From positions 1 through 36,111 of the forward strand of contig CANFHJ010000015.1 of assembly GCA_947446605.1 (NCBI GenBank): 36,111 nucleotides of DNA. The letters are read 5' to 3'. The notes under the pieces are model-generated. The model saw nothing but the letters and a program-made list of their open reading frames with translations. It had not been told where the DNA came from and did not search any database. Positions 14,372 to 22,479 of this stretch are shown piece by piece (position 1 is the first letter of the stretch; the number at the start of each line of letters is the position of its first letter). Position numbers and translations under genes: made by a program. Source of the stretch: Bacteroidota bacterium (GTDB lineage Bacteria; Bacteroidota; Bacteroidia; UKL13-3).

Positions 14372-15802
14372 TTGAAGACCTTTCTCTCAAAAAACGGCAT
14401 AGGTTCCTATGCCGTTTTTGTATCCTTATTTTTGTTGCTGTTAACTGGTTGTGCCACTTATTATCAGAAGAACGAAGCCCTTATGAGTGCCGTTTACAAC
14501 AGCAATTTTGAATCGGCAAATAAAATTTTGTCCGATGATGTTAAATGGGAGAAAGTTAAGCGCAATCGTTTGTTGTTTTACCTTAACAAAGGAACCGTTC
14601 TTTGGATGCAAGGTGATTATGTAACAAGCAATACTTATTTTAGAAAAGCAGATTATTTTGTAGAAGATTATAACCTCAAAATGGGGGATGCCGTTATGAC
14701 CATGTTAGTGAATGCTAAAATGGCAACTTATGGAGGTGAAGGTTTTGAACAAATCTTATTGCATTACTACGGCGCCCTTAATTACTTGGCATTGGATCAG
14801 CCCGATGAAGCCTTAATTGAAGGTAAGCGCATGCTCGAAAAGATGCAGAAAATTACCGATAAATACGGCAATAAAAACAAATACAAACGTGATGCCTTTG
14901 CCCATAACCTTATAGGTTTAATTTATGATTTAAAGGGCGAATACAATGATGCCTTTATTTCCTATAGAAATGCTTACGAGGTATACAAAACAGATTACAT
15001 AAGTCAGTTTGGTACCAATGTGCCACTGCAGTTGAAAAAGGATTTAATTAGAACCGCAAAAGCAATTGGCTTTTATGAAGAACAACATGCCTACGAGACC
15101 GAATTTAATTTAAAGGCTGAGGATTTGGACAAAGAAAAAGGTTCGGTGCTATTCTTTTGGAATAATGGACTGGGACCAATTAAAGATGAATTTAGCATTA
15201 ATGTAACCATAATTGACTATGGCAATGGTTGGGTGCAATTTGTAAATCCAGAATTAGGTATTTCTATTCCATATAGAGTGGAGAACAAAGACCAGCACAA
15301 AGACATGTTGGCCATGAAGATTATTCGTTTGGCCTTGCCAAAATACATCACAAGAAATCCATTGTATGCAAGGGCTTTATTGCAAAGTGCAAATAAGCAA
15401 ACGCCATTTGAATTAACTGAAAATATCAATGCCATTGCCTACAAAAGTTTAGCCGATAGAATGGGGAAAGAATTGGCTGTAGGCCTTATGCGAGTAGCAT
15501 TAAAACAATTGGCCGTTTATAAAGCGCAACAAAATAAAGACCAACAGGGATTAGCGGCAGCAGCTATGTTATATAGCGCCATCTCAGAACAAGCAGATAC
15601 ACGCAATTGGCAATTACTGCCGTATTCCATAAACTACGCCAGAATGCCATTAGATACTGGTTTGCAAAAAGTAGATTTTATGGCCTACAATACAGATAAC
15701 CAATTGGGCGCACAAAAATCTTTTGATCTAAATATCCTAAAAGGAAAAACCAAAGTGCTTTCCATCCAAACACTAGAGTTCGCAGGGTTCTCTGGAAATT
15801 AG
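14372..15802 (+). CDS. COG3014-like lipoprotein with TPR-type helices
   Basis: A 476-residue protein with a lipoprotein signal ending LLLLTGC (Cys27). TPR-like helices follow, for example AHNLIGLIYDLKGEYNDAFISYRNAYEVYK. This matches the uncharacterised COG3014 family, which I recall being found beside LpoB-like genes elsewhere. The start is TTG at 14372: an in-frame TAA lies at 14357-14359, and no ATG or GTG occurs before the lipobox. The gene therefore begins 5 bp after the LpoB stop, consistent with translational coupling. A perfect 14-bp stem with a T-run (14390-14419) lies inside the signal-peptide codons. The envelope location and pairing suggest a role with the LpoB-like protein, but its biochemistry is unknown. 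Confidence 0.85.
   Translation: MKTFLSKNGIGSYAVFVSLFLLLLTGCATYYQKNEALMSAVYNSNFESANKILSDDVKWEKVKRNRLLFYLNKGTVLWMQGDYVTSNTYFRKADYFVEDYNLKMGDAVMTMLVNAKMATYGGEGFEQILLHYYGALNYLALDQPDEALIEGKRMLEKMQKITDKYGNKNKYKRDAFAHNLIGLIYDLKGEYNDAFISYRNAYEVYKTDYISQFGTNVPLQLKKDLIRTAKAIGFYEEQHAYETEFNLKAEDLDKEKGSVLFFWNNGLGPIKDEFSINVTIIDYGNGWVQFVNPELGISIPYRVENKDQHKDMLAMKIIRLALPKYITRNPLYARALLQSANKQTPFELTENINAIAYKSLADRMGKELAVGLMRVALKQLAVYKAQQNKDQQGLAAAAMLYSAISEQADTRNWQLLPYSINYARMPLDTGLQKVDFMAYNTDNQLGAQKSFDLNILKGKTKVLSIQTLEFAGFSGN
14390..14419 (+). terminator. Terminator-like hairpin inside the COG3014 signal-peptide codons
   Basis: AAAAACGGCATAGG (14390-14403) and CCTATGCCGTTTTT (14406-14419) pair perfectly over 14 bp around a TT centre. 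The right arm ends in five Ts. This is the form of a rho-independent terminator, yet it sits 18 bp into the downstream coding region. It could end LpoB-only transcripts or act as a translation-dependent attenuator. Confidence 0.75.
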
Positions 15803-15821
15803 CCTTATTAGCACTTTGCTG

Positions 15822-16952
15822 CTATAAATTAAAGCCCAAACTCCATTCCATAAAATCTGATTGCAATTGCTGTTTTTTGTTAATGGTTCCTTTGAAAAAC
15901 AAGCCTGAATAAAGGTGTTTGGTGATTTGATAACCTAGGCCAAATCTTACGTAAATGGGTTCTTTCACGTATTTCATTGGAGTTAAATAATGGTATATGC
16001 CAAGTGGGAAAAACAATTTACCCAATTCCATTCGGTTGTATAGTCCAATTGCCAAAAAATACTTTTGGTTTTCGGCAACATCGCTAATCCTTAATTTGGA
16101 CGCGTATAATAATACTTGTGTGGCATCGTAAAATGCATCCAAACCTAAACCAATTCCATATAATTTATTTAAAGACAAATAGGCATTGTTACTAATGGTG
16201 AAAACAGGAAATTTGGTGATATAATTAAAATAGCCTAATTCCCTGTATGCACCAGCAATATTGAGCATATAGTGCAATTTCTTTTGACTTATTTGGTAAT
16301 TCGGTTTTTGAATAAGAATGCCATTTTTGCCATGAGGAAAATAACTCAATCCCACATTTCCATAAATAATATTGATGCCTCCATTGGGCATCTTTAAGCT
16401 GCCATTGGATACATGGTATAAGCCTGTACCCAAAGTAAGTTGCAAATTCTCCTTGAGTTGAATTTGCGAATGAATGCCCCAATCAAATGCAAAATTTACC
16501 CCAGAACTAATTGCCCTGTTATCGAAATTATTTTGTTCGTGGTATTGTTTGCTGTTGAAGTTAATGCCATAGGATAACTTCATGCCAATTTGAAATTGCT
16601 GCTTATTTAATAATGGAACAAAATAGGAGGGAAGTATGCCCAAACAATAGCCAAAGGTATCCACATTATTCATTTGAATAATTCTTGCCTGAAGTGCCAT
16701 TCTTGCCTTCCCAAAGCTTTCGGTAAATGCCTCTTTTTTTAAGCCATATTGAACCCATGAAATGTCAATACCTTGGGGAATACCATTTAAACTGGCTCCT
16801 GTCTTTATAACTGGATTCGAAGCAAAATGATAACCAGTAAAATAAGCTACTTCAAAACCTCTTGTTCTTTCATTATCGGTTTGAGCCAATACCAATTGAG
16901 GACTTAAAAAAATAAAGCAATAGAAAAAAAATGCATTTATAGCAGGTTTCAT
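15822..16952 (-). CDS. Acyloxyacyl hydrolase-like outer-membrane protein (PagL type)
   Basis: PagL-type enzymes are outer-membrane beta barrels that remove an ester-linked acyl chain from lipid A. The 376-residue product has a signal peptide (INAFFFYCFIFLSPQLVLAQ) and alternating beta strands. YHVSNGSLKMPNGGIN at about residues 180-195 provides the HxS of the PagL catalytic site. This HxSNG...PNxGIN pattern is typical of Bacteroidota proteins annotated as acyloxyacyl hydrolases. It is much longer than Pseudomonas PagL, so the activity is a family inference. I start at the ATG at 16952. The track uses a GTG four codons earlier that would place MFEP before the signal. It follows the UbiA gene by 16 bp and is probably the last gene of the dnaX run. 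Confidence 0.8.
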   Translation of the reverse strand: MKPAINAFFFYCFIFLSPQLVLAQTDNERTRGFEVAYFTGYHFASNPVIKTGASLNGIPQGIDISWVQYGLKKEAFTESFGKARMALQARIIQMNNVDTFGYCLGILPSYFVPLLNKQQFQIGMKLSYGINFNSKQYHEQNNFDNRAISSGVNFAFDWGIHSQIQLKENLQLTLGTGLYHVSNGSLKMPNGGINIIYGNVGLSYFPHGKNGILIQKPNYQISQKKLHYMLNIAGAYRELGYFNYITKFPVFTISNNAYLSLNKLYGIGLGLDAFYDATQVLLYASKLRISDVAENQKYFLAIGLYNRMELGKLFFPLGIYHYLTPMKYVKEPIYVRFGLGYQITKHLYSGLFFKGTINKKQQLQSDFMEWSLGFNL

Positions 16953-16968
16953 TGGTTCGAACACAATT

Positions 16969-17850
16969 TTAAAAACGCCAAAAGCACATACTTAAAATGC
17001 CGGTTAACATAATTACTTTGGCAATAAAACTCAATTGTGTAAAGTTCTTTTTTATATCAGCTTTGTTAATGAGATTGGCCATATAGGCCATGGGTAACAA
17101 AACAAAAATACCCATATAAATTAAGAAATATTTATTGGTATTGGCGCCACTTAAACTTAAATTGGTAAAGGCAGAACAATAGAGCAATGTTAATCCAATT
17201 AAAATAATATGTAAACCCATAATTACCTTTTTTGTCTTTCTAATACCTAAAACAATTGGAAGCGTTTTGCACTTGAATTTTTCGTCGCCTCTCAAATCCT
17301 CTGTATCTTTAATAATTTCTCTTTGAAGGGTGCTTAAAAAGGCAAATATGCCATACACCCAAATTCCTGCTTGCATTACATTTGAATCGTATGGGAGTAA
17401 AATAAAAATGGTGAATGCTGTAAGTAAAGCTACCAAAACATTTCCAGTGAGGTACATTTTTTTGAGCAACTGCGAGTAAATCCATAAACTCAATGCGCAA
17501 AGACTTACCATAAGTGCTAATTTCTTGCTCAATTGATAGCTGATGAGAATTGCAATGGCATTTAACCCTAAATGCAAAAACATGGCCCATCGCCTCGAAA
17601 TACTTTTACCTACAATAACTTTCTCTGGTTTGTTTACCAAATCAAGCATTACATCCATATAGTCATTAATAATATAACCTGCTGCTGCTACTAAAAATGT
17701 TAGGGTTAATAAGCCAATAAAATTAGGCGCTAAAAGTTGTTGAATGGCAATGCTTGGACTCAAAAAATAATATGCAAAAATTTGTGCGGCAACAATAATT
17801 AATAGGTTATTGATCCGTATGAGTTTGCAAAAATTTTTCAAGGTTTCCAT
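16969..17850 (-). CDS. UbiA family prenyltransferase (geranylgeranylglycerol-phosphate GGTase-like)
   Basis: A polytopic membrane enzyme of 293 residues that joins a prenyl diphosphate to an acceptor. Both magnesium-binding aspartate motifs are present. INDYMDVMLDLVNKP (about residues 62-76) is the NDxxDxxxD motif, and DTEDLRGDEKFK is the second DxxD-like motif, in the second half. Bacteroidota homologues are usually labelled geranylgeranylglycerol-phosphate geranylgeranyltransferase, an ether-lipid step. A heme- or quinone-type acceptor is also possible, so the substrate is unproven. Its ATG overlaps the DUF502 stop codon (TAATG), a sign of translational coupling. Confidence 0.87.
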   Translation of the reverse strand: METLKNFCKLIRINNLLIIVAAQIFAYYFLSPSIAIQQLLAPNFIGLLTLTFLVAAAGYIINDYMDVMLDLVNKPEKVIVGKSISRRWAMFLHLGLNAIAILISYQLSKKLALMVSLCALSLWIYSQLLKKMYLTGNVLVALLTAFTIFILLPYDSNVMQAGIWVYGIFAFLSTLQREIIKDTEDLRGDEKFKCKTLPIVLGIRKTKKVIMGLHIILIGLTLLYCSAFTNLSLSGANTNKYFLIYMGIFVLLPMAYMANLINKADIKKNFTQLSFIAKVIMLTGILSMCFWRF

Positions 17851-18455
17851 TATAAAGTATCTTCGTTTTTGTCGTTTAGGTTAATAGCTCCACCCGAAAT
17901 AATAAACTGCATCAATTTACTACTTTCGCCCTGGAATGGTTTGATTTTATTTTTATCGACAAAAAACAAATTCCCCGAAAAGGCATAAGAATGCGGCATG
18001 TAAACGGCAACTATTCCTGGTAAATTAAGTTGTGTTAAATCGTCTTGCGTAATAAATCCTGGTTTGTAAACCCCCGGATTTAATTCAACAATTACAGGTT
18101 TAGAAAATTTCTTTTTCTCTCCAACAAAAGCTTCAATTAAATCTTTAACTGATGTGTAAATTGTTTTTACCAAAGGTATGCTCGAGAAAAAATCGTCCAT
18201 TAAATCTACTATAGGACGCGTAATGATGGTTGAACCTATAAAACCCATGCTGGTGATGGTAACAATTACAATAATAAAGCCCAGACCCGGTGTGTCTAAT
18301 AGCAATACCGCATCAATGGATTCCATTAATGAACGAATAATTTTATAAGTTGCGTAAATAGGTAATGTTATGAGCAATCCCTTTAGGAAGTAGCTCAATA
18401 ATTTACGCATCCTTGCGCCAAAAGTTTTTTTTATTTTTTCCTTACCTAAGTCCAT
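17850..18455 (-). CDS. DUF502 family membrane protein
   Basis: A 201-residue protein with two N-terminal hydrophobic helices (LLSYFLKGLLITLPIYATYKI and LGFIIVIVTITSMGFIGSTII). The DUF502 hallmark IPLVKTIYTSVKDLIEAF follows, then a soluble beta region (PVIVELNPGVYKPGFITQDD, GIVAVYMPHSYAFSGNLFFV). The family is widespread and has no established function that I know of. The ATG begins 2 bp after the dnaX stop codon, and the gene's own stop overlaps the UbiA start. Confidence 0.92.
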   Translation of the reverse strand: MDLGKEKIKKTFGARMRKLLSYFLKGLLITLPIYATYKIIRSLMESIDAVLLLDTPGLGFIIVIVTITSMGFIGSTIITRPIVDLMDDFFSSIPLVKTIYTSVKDLIEAFVGEKKKFSKPVIVELNPGVYKPGFITQDDLTQLNLPGIVAVYMPHSYAFSGNLFFVDKNKIKPFQGESSKLMQFIISGGAINLNDKNEDTL

Positions 18456-18457
18456 TG

Positions 18458-20233
18458 CTAATAGTCAATTTCTAATCCAAGACCTTGAACCAAATCCCCT
18501 AATTCGGGTTTTTTATCAATCATACGTTTCAGTTGGTCAGATTTGCTAACCTTACTCAAATGTACTATTCTGTCTTTATTGATGGTGAAATTAATTTCTA
18601 AATCAAAATTCTGAAGGGTTTTTCTCAGAAATGGAATTAAATCCATTCTTTCTTCTTCCATCATTTCACTTTCGAGCTGACTCTTTAATTCAATTTCTAC
18701 TTTTATTGGGCTAGCAAAATTAATAGGAGATTCTTTTAAAAATGCGGTATATCTGGATTTTCCACCATTTTCAAGTTTGTTTAGATAGTTCGTCCAAACT
18801 TCTTTAAATTCTTCTTCAGTAAAAGGTTTATTGTCAACTTTTGCTTCAATAATTCCTTCTCCTAACTGTTGCTGCTGAACTTCTTCCTCCTTTTGTTTTG
18901 TTACCTGTTCGCGCATTCGCTCTAATTGCGTTTTTCCATTGCTTTGTATTGCATTTGGAGCAACTAAATCTTGGCTTGAAGTAGTTATAGGATTTGTTAT
19001 TTCAATTGCATCTGGAATTGCAGGAACTGGATTGCTTGCAATTTGTGGAGTAGCTGTAATTACTGGGGATGGGGTATTGCTGACTACATTAATTTTTTTT
19101 TTCTCATCAACCATTGGTTGCTGAGTAGAAAGTTGAATGGCTCTTTGAAGATTACATAACTTCATTAAGGCTAATTCTACATGCAATCGTTGGTTCTTAC
19201 TAAGTTTATAGTTAAAGTCGGTTTGGTTCAGCATATTCAATGCATTTAATAACCAACTGCTATTACAACTTTGCGCTTGTTGAGAAAATTTAGCCGCCAC
19301 ATTGGGTGCAACCTCCAATAATCTTAATGTGTCTGGATGTTTACAAACCATTAAATTTCTAATATGCTCACTAAAGCCTTGTAAGAAATGTTGTGCCTCA
19401 AAACCATTGCTTAAAATATCATCAAACAACAATAAGCTGCCGGCTAAATTTCCTGAAAGCAATAAATTGGTCGCACGAAAATAATAATCGTAATCAAGAA
19501 TATTTAAATTAGCAATAACATCTGCATAGCTAATTTTATTGCCGCTAAAGCTTACAATTCTATCAAAAATTGAAAGGGCATCACGCATGGCACCATCAGA
19601 TTTCTTGCCTATTACATGCAATGCTTCTTCCTCTGCTTGAATGTTTTCCTTTTCGCAAATGGTTTTTAATTGCTTAACAGCATCGTCTATTTTTATTCTA
19701 TGGAAATCAAAAACCTGGCAACGACTTAAAATTGTTGGAAGGATTTTGTGTTTCTCTGTGGTGGCTAAAATAAATTTAGCGTAGGGAGGAGGTTCCTCTA
19801 ATGTTTTAAGAAAGGCATTAAAAGCTTGCGTACTCAACATGTGCACCTCATCTATAATATAGATTTTGTATTGCGCACCTTGTGGAGCATAACGCACTTG
19901 GTCAACCAATGCCCTAATATCATCTACCGAGTTATTGGAAGCAGCATCCAATTCATATATGTTAAAGGAAGCATTTGCATTAAAAGCCCTGCAACTGTCA
20001 CATTCGTTGCAAGCTTCAAAATCTGCACTTAAATTGGTGCAATTAATGGTTTTAGCTAATAAACGGGCAGAGGTTGTTTTACCTACACCCCTTGGTCCAC
20101 AAAACAAAAAGGCGTGAGCCAAGTGCCTATTCTTAATCGCATTTTTGAGTGTTTGAACAACATGTTCCTGCCCAACCACCGTGTCAAAACGATCGGGTCT
20201 GTATTTGCGCGCACTCACCACAAAATTTTCCAT
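18458..20233 (-). CDS. dnaX: DNA polymerase III subunit gamma/tau
   Basis: The clamp-loader ATPase that links the replicative polymerase, the sliding clamp and the helicase. The 591-residue product has Walker A GPRGVGKT (46-53) and the four zinc-binding cysteines C65, C75, C78 and C81 (CNECDSC). Walker B is DEVH (about 128-131), followed by STQAFNAFLKTLEEPP. A low-complexity linker with polar and Pro/Ile-rich stretches (about 380-450) separates the ATPase core from the C-terminal tau-like domain. No slippery A-run with a frameshift stop was recognised at the gamma position. TATTTTG, one base shorter than the -7 consensus, ends 4 bp before the ATG, suggesting an almost leaderless mRNA. It heads the run dnaX-DUF502-ubiA-acyloxyacyl hydrolase. 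Confidence 0.97.
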   Translation of the reverse strand: MENFVVSARKYRPDRFDTVVGQEHVVQTLKNAIKNRHLAHAFLFCGPRGVGKTTSARLLAKTINCTNLSADFEACNECDSCRAFNANASFNIYELDAASNNSVDDIRALVDQVRYAPQGAQYKIYIIDEVHMLSTQAFNAFLKTLEEPPPYAKFILATTEKHKILPTILSRCQVFDFHRIKIDDAVKQLKTICEKENIQAEEEALHVIGKKSDGAMRDALSIFDRIVSFSGNKISYADVIANLNILDYDYYFRATNLLLSGNLAGSLLLFDDILSNGFEAQHFLQGFSEHIRNLMVCKHPDTLRLLEVAPNVAAKFSQQAQSCNSSWLLNALNMLNQTDFNYKLSKNQRLHVELALMKLCNLQRAIQLSTQQPMVDEKKKINVVSNTPSPVITATPQIASNPVPAIPDAIEITNPITTSSQDLVAPNAIQSNGKTQLERMREQVTKQKEEEVQQQQLGEGIIEAKVDNKPFTEEEFKEVWTNYLNKLENGGKSRYTAFLKESPINFASPIKVEIELKSQLESEMMEEERMDLIPFLRKTLQNFDLEINFTINKDRIVHLSKVSKSDQLKRMIDKKPELGDLVQGLGLEIDY

Positions 20234-20286
20234 GCCGCAAAATAAAAATAAAAAGTGAATTTAAAACGGAAAAGCGTCTTCTTAAT

Positions 20287-22314
20287 TTAAGAAAGGGGTA
20301 ACTCTATGTAAAAGGTTGAGCCAGAATTAGGTGTGCTTTCCACATTAATTTTTCCGCCATGACTTTCAACTATAGATTGGGTAATGGCTAAGCCAATTCC
20401 AATACTGCGTTCCATCTCCAATCCAACTCTACCCGATGGTGTATTTCTTTCAAAAATTTGGCCAATCAAATCTTTACCCATTCCAATGCCTTCATCCCTG
20501 ATGCTAATTTTGCAATAATTACCATCAATCAATTGATTGATATAGATATTACAACCTCTCGGACTAAATTTAATGGCATTCATAAGAATGTTCATCAAAA
20601 CCCTTTTTATGCGTTCGTGATCAAATTTTAATTCTAAATCGCTCGATTGCTCAAATAAAATTGAAATATGTTTAGGCTTTGCTCTAAATTGTAGCAAATG
20701 GATAGATTCTTGAATGAGGTGCTTAATATTGCCATGTCTTTTATTTAGTTGGAGCTTGCCATTGTCAATCATGCTCTCATCCAAAATATCTTCCATGATA
20801 TTTAATGCCAATAAACAGCTGCTGCGTATAAGTTTAATATAATCTGCGGCTTCTTGTTCCTTTAGATCGGTTTCAGAAAGAAAATCATTTAAATTCATCA
20901 CATTCCCAATTGGAGTGCGCAAATCATGGGCAACACTTTGAATTAAAAAAGATTTATTCTTGTTTACTTTTATCAATTCTAGGTTCAAGACCTCCGTGGC
21001 ATTTTTTTGCTCATTTATTTTGAGGTTAAAATCGCTGAGCAATTTATTTTTTTGCCTTAGTTTAGCCTGTCCAATAAATGCCAAAACAGTCAATAGAATG
21101 GCAAGAACCACCATAGTAATAACAACCTTGTTTGTTAATCCCTTGTAATTATTTTCACTGCGTAAAAGATCATTGAGTGTTTTTTGGTTCTCCAAATCAT
21201 GAATGAGAATTTCTTTACTATAATTTCTATTTTCTGTTATTTTATCTATTGAATCCTCAATTGCCATATATAACTTCTGCGCCTCAAAAGCATTTTTATA
21301 ATCTTGCTTGGCAAATTTCAATTCAGCTAATTGCTTATAATAACTACTTTTTGCCTCTTCAAAATTTTTACCGCTATTGATTAATGACCAAACTATTCCT
21401 AATTCTACTTCTGCTAAAGCAAATTTCTTCTGTTTAGTTAAGAAATTTATTAAGGTAATTTTGCTGTAAATAGCATGCAAAGTTTCGTGATTTTTAGGTT
21501 CAAGGGAAGTTTCAATTCCTTCTCGTAAATATTTTTCTGCAAGGGCATAATTACCCATTCTTCCATAAATTGAACCGATATTGCTATTTAACACAGCCAT
21601 TGGTCGTTCATTGTCTATGATTGATTCTTGGCAATACAACAAAGCCTTTTTTGAGTAGGCCAAGGCTTTGCCAAAATCTTTGGTTTGCAGATAGGTAAGG
21701 GAAATATTACTTAAGCTGTTTTGAACCCAATAAGCACATTCTGGATCTTCTCTATCGTACTTTTTATATATAGAATAGGCCGAGAAAAAATAAGAACGTG
21801 CCTTAATATAATTTTTGTCTGAATAATAAATCAGCCCAATTTTATTATATAAGTAGGCTATTTTTTGAGCATTATTAATAAGTTCATACTCATCTAATGC
21901 TTTTAGAAAATAGGGAATAGCATTTTTTAAATCGCCTATATGCTCAAAATGGCTGGCAAATCCTAAAAAAGCACTGGCTAATAAATCATGGTTCTCAATT
22001 TTCTTTGCCGCGTTTAAAAATAATAACAAATATTCTTGCTGTTCCCCTAGTCTTTCCTCATGCAGCGCTGTAGAAGCTTTTATTTCATAATAAATGGCCG
22101 TTTCATCATTTTCGCGCCATAATTCAATTTTCTTTTCTAAGCTTTTGGTAGCAAGCTTGGCCTGTTCAATTTTTTCTTGATCCAATAAGGATTTTATTGT
22201 AAGCAATTGATCTTTAATGCTTTCTTTTTGTGAAAAGGCAAACTCAGCATTAAATAGCATGGTAAAAGCCAAAATAATTGGCAGGGCAATTTTGATTGTT
22301 TTGTTTTTTACCAT
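20287..22314 (-). CDS. TPR-containing sensor histidine kinase
   Basis: Begins with a signal-type hydrophobic segment (IALPIILAFTMLFNAEFAFSQ) and TPR-like repeats over about residues 30-330 (for example AIPYFLKALDEYELINNAQK, ALAYSKKALLYCQES). A transmembrane helix (VVITMVVLAILLTVLAFIGQ) and a coiled-coil linker come next. The HisKA box is SVAHDLRTP, with the phospho-accepting histidine near residue 463. The HATPase region has NILMNAIKF (N box), DEGIGMG (G1) and GIGLAITQSIVESHGG (G2). It autophosphorylates and would pass phosphate to a regulator, but no response regulator is nearby. The start at 22314 is preferred over the track's 22359 because a perfect -7 box lies between them. The ligand sensed by the TPR region is unknown. 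Confidence 0.92.
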   Translation of the reverse strand: MVKNKTIKIALPIILAFTMLFNAEFAFSQKESIKDQLLTIKSLLDQEKIEQAKLATKSLEKKIELWRENDETAIYYEIKASTALHEERLGEQQEYLLLFLNAAKKIENHDLLASAFLGFASHFEHIGDLKNAIPYFLKALDEYELINNAQKIAYLYNKIGLIYYSDKNYIKARSYFFSAYSIYKKYDREDPECAYWVQNSLSNISLTYLQTKDFGKALAYSKKALLYCQESIIDNERPMAVLNSNIGSIYGRMGNYALAEKYLREGIETSLEPKNHETLHAIYSKITLINFLTKQKKFALAEVELGIVWSLINSGKNFEEAKSSYYKQLAELKFAKQDYKNAFEAQKLYMAIEDSIDKITENRNYSKEILIHDLENQKTLNDLLRSENNYKGLTNKVVITMVVLAILLTVLAFIGQAKLRQKNKLLSDFNLKINEQKNATEVLNLELIKVNKNKSFLIQSVAHDLRTPIGNVMNLNDFLSETDLKEQEAADYIKLIRSSCLLALNIMEDILDESMIDNGKLQLNKRHGNIKHLIQESIHLLQFRAKPKHISILFEQSSDLELKFDHERIKRVLMNILMNAIKFSPRGCNIYINQLIDGNYCKISIRDEGIGMGKDLIGQIFERNTPSGRVGLEMERSIGIGLAITQSIVESHGGKINVESTPNSGSTFYIELPLS

Positions 22315-22319
22315 GTACG

Positions 22320-22327
22320 CAAAAATA
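22320..22327 (-). promoter_or_regulatory. -7 promoter box TATTTTTG for the histidine kinase, start-deciding
   Basis: An exact TAnnTTTG on the minus strand, 5 bp before the ATG at 22314 and inside the longer ORF of the track. Transcription would start at or next to the ATG, so the mRNA is probably leaderless. Confidence 0.62.
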
Positions 22328-22384
22328 GCAATTGGAATAATATTTCTCCCGATAAGCATGTAATTTTGGCGTTTTATGATATAA

Positions 22385-22411
22385 TTTAGGGTTTTTAGGA
22401 TAATATTTAGG
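22385..22411. repeat. Three TTTAGG copies between the kinase and rpsF
   Basis: TTTAGG occurs at 22385, 22394 and 22406 in the divergent spacer (22315-22479), just upstream of the rpsF -33 box. The spacing of 9 and 12 bp puts the boxes roughly on one helix face. They may be a binding site for a regulator of the ribosomal-protein operon or chance in AT-rich DNA. Confidence 0.3.
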
Positions 22412-22418
22412 CATTTGC

Positions 22419-22448
22419 TTGATTATCTAAAAAAAAAGCCTAGTTTCG
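22419..22448 (+). promoter_or_regulatory. Promoter of rpsF-rpsR-rplI (TTG-N19-TAGTTTCG)
   Basis: TTG at 22419-22421 and TAGTTTCG at 22441-22448 are spaced 19 bp apart, the optimum for Bacteroidota housekeeping promoters. The -7 box has C for T at the seventh base, a variant also seen before pyrC, eamA and sdhC here. Transcription from about 22455 leaves a ~25-nt leader, too short for the known S6:S18-binding leader structure of other bacteria. Confidence 0.6.
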
Positions 22449-22479
22449 CGGTCCTTTTTAAATAAATTCCTCAGTAAAG

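Noticed and set aside
14314-14511. 65-residue plus-strand ORF between LpoB and COG3014
   Set aside because: It is a shifted frame across the end of LpoB and the hairpin; the COG3014 frame with its lipobox explains the same DNA.
22449-22479. S6:S18-binding leader RNA structure upstream of rpsF
   Set aside because: The predicted leader is about 25 nt and shows no hairpin with the expected loop; the structure known from other phyla does not fit.
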